A stretch of DNA of 57,420 nucleotides, taken from an uncultured Pelagibacteraceae bacterium (GTDB lineage: Bacteria > Pseudomonadota > Alphaproteobacteria > Pelagibacterales > Pelagibacteraceae). The stretch spans positions 1 to 57,420 of the forward strand of contig CACPMF010000009.1 of NCBI GenBank assembly GCA_902634935.1, in the 5' to 3' direction. The notes below the pieces were generated by a model that saw only the letters and a program-made list of their open reading frames with translations, was not told where the DNA came from and did not search any database. The number at the start of each line of letters is the position of its first letter. The stretch's first letter is position 1. Shown here piece by piece: positions 51,339 through 57,420 of this stretch. Position numbers and translations under genes: made by a program.

Positions 51339-51386
51339 TATTGATTATTATTTTTAAATAAATATGTATATTGAAAATACAAAATT

Positions 51387-52610
51387 ATGAATGATTTTAT
51401 AAGAGAATTTAAAGACAGAGGCTTTTTCTATCAATGTACAGATGAAGTGGAACTTTCTAATGTACTGAATAAAAAAAGTATCAAAGGGTATATAGGATTT
51501 GACTGTACCGCTCAAAGTCTACATGTGGGGAGTTTGTTACAAATCATGTGTTTGAGGCAGTTACAAAAACATGGGCACCAGCCAATAGTTTTGCTAGGTG
51601 GAGGAACTACTAGGATAGGAGACCCATCAGGAAAAGATAAAACGAGAAAAATATTGGATGAAAATGAGATTGAGAAAAATATTAAAAGTATTGAGCTTGT
51701 TTTAAAAAAATATCTTAAAACTGACAATAAAAAGACGTCTCCTATATTTTTAAATAACTATTCTTGGTTAAAAGAATTAAACTATATTTCTTTTTTAAGA
51801 GATATAGGAAAACATTTTACAATTAATAAAATGTTGAGTTTTGATAGTGTAAAGCTTCGTTTAGACAGAGAACAATCTCTAAGTTATATGGAATTTAATT
51901 ACATGATACTTCAAGCATATGACTTTCTTGAATTGAATAAAAAACAAAATTGTGTTCTTCAAATTGGAGGATCAGATCAATGGGGTAACATTGTAAATGG
52001 TGTTGATTTAATTAAAAGATATCTATCAAAAGAAGTTTTTGGATTAACAACTCCTCTTATAACCTTGGCTTCGGGAGCAAAAATGGGTAAAACAGAAAGT
52101 GGTGCAGTATGGTTAGATAAAAACCTACTATCTACCTATGACTATTGGCAATTTTGGAGAAATACAGATGATAGGGACGTTACCAAGTTTCTCAAAATGT
52201 TTACAGATTTATCTTTGGAAAAAATAGAAGAAATTAAAAATGAAAATATTAATGATTTGAAAATTTTATTAGCTAATGAAACTACAAAAATGTTACATGG
52301 AGAGATCGAAACCAAAAAAGTTGCAGAATTAGCAAAATCTACTTTTAAAGAAAATTCAACTGGCGAACATTTACCTAGCGTTAAAATTGGAAGTAACTTA
52401 ATAGGAAAGAATATTATTAGTTTGATAGAAAATATAAATAATGACTTATCAAAAAGTGAAATAAGAAGATTGATTAAAAACAATGGAATTAAAATTGATA
52501 ATCAGAAAATTGAAGATGAAAAATTATTAATAAGTAAAAAATTGTTTGAAAGTAAAGGTTTTATTAAACTTTCAGTAGGAAAAAAAAGGCATTTCAAAAT
52601 TATTATTTAA
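51387..52610 (+). CDS. tyrS: Tyrosyl-tRNA synthetase
   Basis: A 407-residue class I synthetase of the bacterial TyrS type: YIGFDCTAQSLHVGSLLQIM with the HIGH-equivalent HVGS, GGGTTRIGDPSGKDKTR, LQIGGSDQWGNIVNG (tyrosine pocket), and the KMSKS-equivalent AKMGKTESG (about 232-240). A C-terminal S4-like domain (SKSEIRRLIKNNGIKIDNQ) follows. It charges tRNA-Tyr. It is convergent with the AsmA-like gene (4-bp overlap). Confidence 0.97.
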   Translation: MNDFIREFKDRGFFYQCTDEVELSNVLNKKSIKGYIGFDCTAQSLHVGSLLQIMCLRQLQKHGHQPIVLLGGGTTRIGDPSGKDKTRKILDENEIEKNIKSIELVLKKYLKTDNKKTSPIFLNNYSWLKELNYISFLRDIGKHFTINKMLSFDSVKLRLDREQSLSYMEFNYMILQAYDFLELNKKQNCVLQIGGSDQWGNIVNGVDLIKRYLSKEVFGLTTPLITLASGAKMGKTESGAVWLDKNLLSTYDYWQFWRNTDDRDVTKFLKMFTDLSLEKIEEIKNENINDLKILLANETTKMLHGEIETKKVAELAKSTFKENSTGEHLPSVKIGSNLIGKNIISLIENINNDLSKSEIRRLIKNNGIKIDNQKIEDEKLLISKKLFESKGFIKLSVGKKRHFKIII

Positions 52611-55186
52611 TTTTTTTTTAACTTTTCTAAAGTTCTAGTTATAAATCTTGGTGTTAAAGTTTTAATTGGATTTACAGAAGTTTTAAGATCATTTGGTGGG
52701 CCTTTGATTTTAAAACTTACACCAAAAACACCTTCCCCAACCTTTTTCCCTACCAAAATATCTCCTAATAAAGGAATTTTTGATATTGTTTTATTTATTG
52801 TGGTAGCTGGCACTAGAGTACCTCTAAGACTTGTTAGTTTATTTTTTTCAATATAACCCTCCATTAAAATAGAAATTGCTGGTCCTATAGCATACATTTC
52901 ATTTATGTTAGTAAGTGACTGTTTTGATTGATAATTCATTTCAAATTCATTAAATCTAATACCCTCCCCTGTAAGAAGATCTGCAATACCTTGAAGAGAT
53001 GCAAGTGTAAGTAACCTTGCAAGAGCAGGTAGATCTTGTACTTTAAAATCATATATTTTTAGATTTGCTTTTGTTAAATTATTTTTTTTTATTGACCCAA
53101 AAGAAAGCTTACCTCCAGTAAAACCTTTAATAAACTTGTAGTTTTTTATAAATGGCTCAGGCTCTTCAACAAATAAATTAGTAACTTTTTCACCTTTAGA
53201 GTTAGTTTTTATTGATAGTAAAAAATCATTTTTATTGTTAATTTTTGAGCTAATATCTGCAGAAATAATCCCCCTTTTTTTTAATGAAATTTCTCCAACT
53301 AAATTGGTCAGTTTGCTACTTTTATCAACAAATAAATTGTTAAATTGGATTAATATTTTTGAGTTCAAATTTTCAAATTTTTCAAAAATGTTATCATTAT
53401 TTTCACTTTTTAAATAATTTGAAATAAGTAATTGGGCGTCAAACTCACTGCCTGATAATTTATATTGATTATTATTTTTTTTTTGAAATTTTAAATTATT
53501 TAATTTTTGATTTAAATTTTCATAATTCAAAATTACAGTATCAATATTTTTAATTTTATATTTATTTGATAATATTAAATTACCTACCTGTATAGTATTA
53601 GAATTTTCTTTATATTTAATTTCGTTAAATTTTAAATCATTTTTATATCGACCTTTTAGGATTAAATTAGAATTAATATTTTTATTTTTTCTATAATCAA
53701 GCGACTTCAAATTTATTAAGAGATCGTTTAACTTGATATTAGCATCAAAATCTAAAATCTCAGAATTTTGGTTTAAATTAATTTTAAAACTATCAAATAA
53801 AGTATTGTCTAATGAATACGACCCTTTTAATTTAATATCTTTAATTTTTTTATTTAAATTTATTTCAAGTAAATTATCTTTTAAAAATATTTTATTTTTA
53901 TACTCAGGTAAAAACCTATTTAAATTTCTGCCATTATTAGAGATCTCTAATTTATTAATTTTTAAATTTGAATTTAATTTATACTTCTCAATTTTTTTTT
54001 TTTTATTTAATTCAAATTCAATTGAGTTATTTGAGTCAAATTGTAAATCCTGATCAGGTATTAATTTGCTGTCGATATTTAGTATTTCTTTAATTTGATT
54101 AGAGTTTATTTTATTTCCTGTGTTAGAAAAATTTCCCTTAATTAATATATTTTCATTTTTTTTTTTTGAAATTAAAAATTTAGCATCTCCAAAGTTTGGT
54201 TGTTTCTTTTCATTGTTTAGAAAATAAAATTTTGAATCAACGTTAATATTTACTATGTGATTTTTATAATCAATTTTTAATTCACCATTATTTATATTGA
54301 TAGGTAGATTTAAATTTTTCCTAAATTTTATATCATCAAAATCTATTTTTGATTTTATTTCTAATTTATCAATTTTTTTTTTATTAATTAAACTGAATGA
54401 AAACTTATTATTTGATGAAAGGCTTACTTTTGAATGTTCAATAAAATCAAAATTATATCCTAAATTTTTTTGTAATTTTTTTACGTCAAAATTCTGTTTT
54501 TTATTTGAAATGTCTCCATTGATTATAAAACTATTATCAATTTTTTTTGCTGATATAGTTTCTGAATTAAAATCAATATTTTCATAAATAAATTGCAAAT
54601 CATTTATAACGTGTTGTTTTTGATCTGATGTAAAATTAAAAGAAATTTTCTCTAATTCACCTTTATTAAAAAGGTTTATTTGTGCATTTTTTACCTTTCC
54701 TAAAACACTATAATCAAATTTTTTGCTATTATTTCGAAAGTCAATAAAAATTGAGGCTTTAATCTTACCTTTTTTAATTCGATTTAAAATAAATTCTCTT
54801 GAAAAGTCAAAATTATACTCTGAAATAAAACTTTTTAAATTTGATATTTCATTTTCCCTTAGTGAAATTTCTAAACTCTGAACTGATTTACTACTTAACA
54901 AACTTGATATACTCAATTTTGAGATTATTTTATCTAAAAAAAGATATTCTTCCCCGATTTGTAATTTAACGTTTGAAGTCTCAAGCTTTATTATCTGTTC
55001 TTTGATATCTAATTTTATAAATACATTATTAATTTCAGAGGATAGTTTTGGGTTTATTTGACTTATTTTTGAATAAATTAATTCGTTAAATTTATCTGTT
55101 TTAAGACCAAAAAAGTTTAAATAAACAATAGATGCTGATAATAAAAAGATTACAGTAATAAGTATTATAGATAAATATTTACGCAT
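52607..55186 (-). CDS. AsmA-like protein of the YhdP/TIGR02099-type envelope family
   Basis: An 859-residue protein: one N-terminal signal anchor (YLSIILITVIFLLSASIVYLN), then a long repetitive beta-strand body rich in Asn and Lys, and a conserved C-terminal segment (FEMNYQSKQSLTNINEMYAIGPAISILMEGYI, then LRGTLVPATTINK, LVGKKVGEGVFGVSFKIKGPPNDLKTSVNPI). The C-terminal wording matches AsmA-like (DUF3971/AsmA_2) proteins now thought to bridge inner and outer membranes for phospholipid movement. Its start overlaps the prfB stop by 8 bp, so it is translated after RF2. Confidence 0.82.
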   Translation of the reverse strand: MRKYLSIILITVIFLLSASIVYLNFFGLKTDKFNELIYSKISQINPKLSSEINNVFIKLDIKEQIIKLETSNVKLQIGEEYLFLDKIISKLSISSLLSSKSVQSLEISLRENEISNLKSFISEYNFDFSREFILNRIKKGKIKASIFIDFRNNSKKFDYSVLGKVKNAQINLFNKGELEKISFNFTSDQKQHVINDLQFIYENIDFNSETISAKKIDNSFIINGDISNKKQNFDVKKLQKNLGYNFDFIEHSKVSLSSNNKFSFSLINKKKIDKLEIKSKIDFDDIKFRKNLNLPININNGELKIDYKNHIVNINVDSKFYFLNNEKKQPNFGDAKFLISKKKNENILIKGNFSNTGNKINSNQIKEILNIDSKLIPDQDLQFDSNNSIEFELNKKKKIEKYKLNSNLKINKLEISNNGRNLNRFLPEYKNKIFLKDNLLEINLNKKIKDIKLKGSYSLDNTLFDSFKINLNQNSEILDFDANIKLNDLLINLKSLDYRKNKNINSNLILKGRYKNDLKFNEIKYKENSNTIQVGNLILSNKYKIKNIDTVILNYENLNQKLNNLKFQKKNNNQYKLSGSEFDAQLLISNYLKSENNDNIFEKFENLNSKILIQFNNLFVDKSSKLTNLVGEISLKKRGIISADISSKINNKNDFLLSIKTNSKGEKVTNLFVEEPEPFIKNYKFIKGFTGGKLSFGSIKKNNLTKANLKIYDFKVQDLPALARLLTLASLQGIADLLTGEGIRFNEFEMNYQSKQSLTNINEMYAIGPAISILMEGYIEKNKLTSLRGTLVPATTINKTISKIPLLGDILVGKKVGEGVFGVSFKIKGPPNDLKTSVNPIKTLTPRFITRTLEKLKKN

Positions 55187-56277
55187 TTATTTTATATAAC
55201 GAACTCTCAAGAAAATTATCAATTTCGCCATCAAGCACCTTTTCAGGATTAGAGCTTTCAAAATTAGTTCTATTATCTTTAACCATTTGATATGGATGCA
55301 ATACATAAGATCTAATTTGATGTCCCCATCCAATATCCGATTTTGAATTTTCTATATTTTCGTTTTGTTTTTCTCTTTTTTGAAATTCATGTTCATAAAG
55401 TCTGGCTCTAAGCATATTCATGCATGTATCTTTATTTTTATGTTGTGATCTCTCATTCTGACATTGTACAACTATTTTAGTTGGGATATGCGTAATTCTT
55501 ACTGCACTATCTGTTGTATTTACATGCTGTCCACCAGCACCACTTGACCTAAAAGTATCTATTCTTAAATCTTTTTCAATAATCTCAATGTCTATTTTAT
55601 CATCTACGACTGGATAAATCCAAACACTTGCGAAACTCGTGTGTCTTCGTGCTCCTGAGTCGAATGGAGAAATTCTAACTAATCGATGAATACCTGACTC
55701 TGATTTAAGATAACCATAAATATAATCTCCTGATATTTTTATTGTAGACGATTTAATTCCTGCTTCATCTCCTCTGTGCTCACTTATAAGTTCGACAGAA
55801 TATCCTTTGTTTGATGCCCATTTCATATACATCCTTCTTAACATTTCTGCCCAATCTTGACTTTCTGTTCCACCTGCACCAGCATGAAACTCCAAATAAC
55901 TATCAAGATTATCACTATCGTTAGATAAAAAACATTTTATTTCTAATTTTTTCACTCCAGATTTCAAAGTTTGCAATTTATCAAAACTTTCATCTTGTAA
56001 AGATTTGTCATTTTCAGATACTGCGAGATCTAAAATTTCTAATATGTCTTTAAACTCATTTTCAAAATTACCAAACGATCCAATTAAAAGCTCTAAATTT
56101 TTTTTTTCTTTTAAAATTTTTTCTGATGATTTTCTATCTTGCCAGAAATTTTGGCTCTCAATTTTTTTATTTAATTCTTTAAGTTTCGAATTGAGTCTAT
56201 TTTTTTCAAAGAAACTCCTTAATTCTTAATATTATTTTGTTAGTTTCTTTTATCAAATTGCTTGTTTCTAATTCCAT
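55179..56277 (-). CDS. prfB: Peptide chain release factor 2, expressed by programmed +1 frameshift
   Basis: Zero frame starts at the ATG at 56277 (MELETSNLIKETNKIILRIK...) and ends in-frame with UGA as codon 24. Reading resumes in the +1 frame from 56207 and continues to 55179, giving join(56277..56209, 56207..55179) and 365 residues. The +1 part holds the SPF anticodon-mimic in LVRISPFDSGARRHTSF and the GGQ loop SGAGGQHVNTTDSAVR. RF2 terminates at UGA and UAA. A frame-by-frame reading starts it at TTG in 55976 and loses about 100 N-terminal residues. The AsmA-like gene overlaps its end. Confidence 0.95.
56206..56220 (-). promoter_or_regulatory. prfB programmed +1 frameshift site
   Basis: AAGGAG (56220-56215), three nucleotides (TTT), then CTT (56211-56209) and TGA (56208-56206). 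The internal Shine-Dalgarno at 3-nt spacing and the CUU-UGA slippery pair match the E. coli prfB autoregulatory site (AGGGGG-UAU-CUU-UGA). Low RF2 lets the ribosome slip from CUU to UUU and complete the protein, so expression is self-adjusting. Confidence 0.95.
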
Positions 56278-56278
56278 T

Positions 56279-57420
56279 TTAATAAAACTTTAAAATATTC
56301 GTTTTTGATATATTTACAATATTATCAATATCAATTTTATTGTTATTTGCAATTTTTTCCTCTTTAAAAGACTCTATTATAGTACCTTTAGAATTACTTT
56401 TAGCTTTTTTACCAGTAGACACATCTACTACCATCATTTTAATTCCCTTTGCTACTTTGAAAGGTCTTGCCTGATGATTATTGACTGAGTTTTTAATAAA
56501 TTCTTTAAATATAGGTAAGGCAGTTTTTGATCCAGTTTCAAATTTTCCTAAAGTCCTTGGAGTATCAAAACCTACATAAACTCCAATTACTAAATTTGAG
56601 GTAAAACCAATAAACCAAGCATCAGTATTCTTATTAGTGGTTCCCGTTTTACCTGCTAATTGTAAATTAAGATCTTTTAATTTTTTTCCTGTTCCTCTTT
56701 GAACAACTCCTTCTAAAATAGAAGTCATTTGATAAGCTGTTTGAGGTGAAAAAATTTGTTTATAATTATTTTTTATTTGAGGAAGATTTTCGCTAGTATA
56801 TGAAATCAAGTCGCAATCTTTACAAAATCTTAACTGATTTCTAAATATTGTTTTTCCTCCACTATCTTGAATTCTATCTATAAATATTGGTTCAACTAAC
56901 TTCCCACCATTAACAAAAGACGAATAAGCACTTGTCATCTTAAGTAAAGTAGTTTCTGCTGAGCCTAATGAAATTGACATCAGTTCCTCAGGTCTTTCGT
57001 AAATTTTTAGTTTTTTTGAAAAATTTATGATTTTATTTAATCCAATTTCTTGAGCAATTCTTACAGTCATTAAATTTCTTGATTTTTCAACACCTGTTCT
57101 TAAGGTTGAAGGACCATAAAACTTTTTTCCATAGTTTTCAGGTTTCCACATTTTTAAATCACTTCCCTGTTCGAGAACAATCGGAGCATCAAGAATTAAT
57201 GTTGATGGTGTAAAATTATTTTCTAAAGCTAGTGCGTATATAAATGGCTTAAATGCTGATCCAGGTTGCCTTCTAGCTTGTGTTACTCTGTTATATTCAC
57301 TTTTTTTGAAACTAAATCCTCCAGACATTGCCAAAACCCTTCCTGTAAAAGGATCCATCACGACTATCCCACCATTAACAGCAGGTAATTGTTTTAATTC
57401 ATAGTTATCCTGATTTATTT
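56279..57420 (-). CDS. mrcA: Class A penicillin-binding protein 1A, C-terminal transpeptidase part (5' end off the window)
   Basis: I extended the frame to the window edge (…QLPAVNGGIVVMDPFTG), so this is a 5'-truncated gene; 380 residues are visible. The transpeptidase motifs are S-x-x-K in QPGSAFKPF, S-x-N in GVEKSRNLM and K-T-G in AGKTGTTNKNTD. Later GQARPFKVAKGIK-type tail and a Lys/Asn-rich end (KIDIDNIVNISKTNILKFY) are present. It cross-links peptidoglycan in the periplasm. Its TAA at 56279 is 1 bp from the prfB ATG, so the genes are probably co-transcribed. The glycosyltransferase half lies outside. Confidence 0.93.
   Translation of the reverse strand, partial: INQDNYELKQLPAVNGGIVVMDPFTGRVLAMSGGFSFKKSEYNRVTQARRQPGSAFKPFIYALALENNFTPSTLILDAPIVLEQGSDLKMWKPENYGKKFYGPSTLRTGVEKSRNLMTVRIAQEIGLNKIINFSKKLKIYERPEELMSISLGSAETTLLKMTSAYSSFVNGGKLVEPIFIDRIQDSGGKTIFRNQLRFCKDCDLISYTSENLPQIKNNYKQIFSPQTAYQMTSILEGVVQRGTGKKLKDLNLQLAGKTGTTNKNTDAWFIGFTSNLVIGVYVGFDTPRTLGKFETGSKTALPIFKEFIKNSVNNHQARPFKVAKGIKMMVVDVSTGKKAKSNSKGTIIESFKEEKIANNNKIDIDNIVNISKTNILKFY

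Noticed and set aside
52900-54900. Possible pseudogene or low-complexity artefact in the AsmA-like gene
   Set aside because: The long Asn/Lys-rich body is an uninterrupted open frame with a conserved C-terminus; the composition is explained by low GC content.
1-57420. tRNA/rRNA genes, insertion sequences, prophage or CRISPR arrays
   Set aside because: I found no clover-leaf or rRNA-like segments, transposase motifs, integrase genes or regularly spaced repeats on either strand; homopolymer runs were discounted as composition.

Overview
The window looks like a chromosomal segment of a streamlined marine alphaproteobacterium of the SAR11 / Pelagibacterales type. The evidence is the very AT-rich sequence, the short or overlapping intergenic spaces, the minimal regulatory DNA, and characteristic genes: a TPP-riboswitch-controlled ThiV-type symporter, a TauABC system with an unusually long TauC, a DmdA/GcvT-like protein, and an iscR-sufBCDS operon. 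I see no rRNA, tRNA, insertion sequence, prophage or CRISPR array. No stretch longer than 300 bases lacks a gene.

Layout. 1-4762: the start of a sodium:solute symporter behind a TPP riboswitch, a TauE-type exporter, two small ORFs, a GcvT/DmdA-like protein, and a YadGH-like ABC exporter followed by an easily missed 55-residue membrane protein. 4846-7096: a haem/thiol redox island with a DUF4396 membrane protein, cytochrome c, a C-terminal-haem cytochrome, cytochrome b561 and thioredoxin. 7093-18339: a cluster that reads as organosulfonate/amino-acid use, with alanine dehydrogenase, omega-amino-acid:pyruvate transaminase, TauA-terminator-TauB-TauC, an Ldh_2/ComC-type dehydrogenase, a BASS transporter, a phosphotransacetylase-type protein and an HpsN-type HisD homologue. 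The enzymes that would release sulfite (Xsc, SuyAB) are not in the window. 18332-23882: exporters, a racemase, a methyltransferase, a peroxiredoxin, and cysE-cysK.

23959-27305: nine co-directional, mostly tiny genes, several with strong Shine-Dalgarno sequences. Folds include SnoaL/NTF2, dimeric alpha-beta barrel, a secreted allene-oxide-cyclase-like barrel, DUF2798, a DsbA-fold isomerase and an SMR homologue that appears to lack the essential glutamate. This is the least explained module here. 27306-41539: metabolic and transport genes, including PEP carboxylase, CcdA, a gamma-butyrobetaine-type dioxygenase, an aldehyde dehydrogenase/HIBADH/FAH group, a homocysteine methyltransferase flanked by EamA exporters, and a YbaK editing protein.

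41681-57420: core functions. These are glutamine synthetase, the complete SUF iron-sulfur operon with an IscR-type repressor whose near-consensus type-1 operator overlaps its own promoter, an alpha/beta hydrolase, AnmK, TyrS, a YhdP-like AsmA protein, and RF2 (prfB) with a canonical CUU-UGA programmed +1 frameshift and upstream AAGGAG. The 3'-terminal part of a class A penicillin-binding protein runs off the end.

Functional synthesis (inference). Taurine or related omega-amino acids would enter by TauABC and be deaminated to an aldehyde using pyruvate as acceptor. Alanine dehydrogenase would return pyruvate and ammonium, the Pta-type protein would handle the acyl phosphate, and TauE would export sulfite. 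The HpsN/ComC-type dehydrogenases suggest that dihydroxypropanesulfonate or sulfolactate is also used. Family calls were made by reading motifs and from memory of the families; no database search was run.
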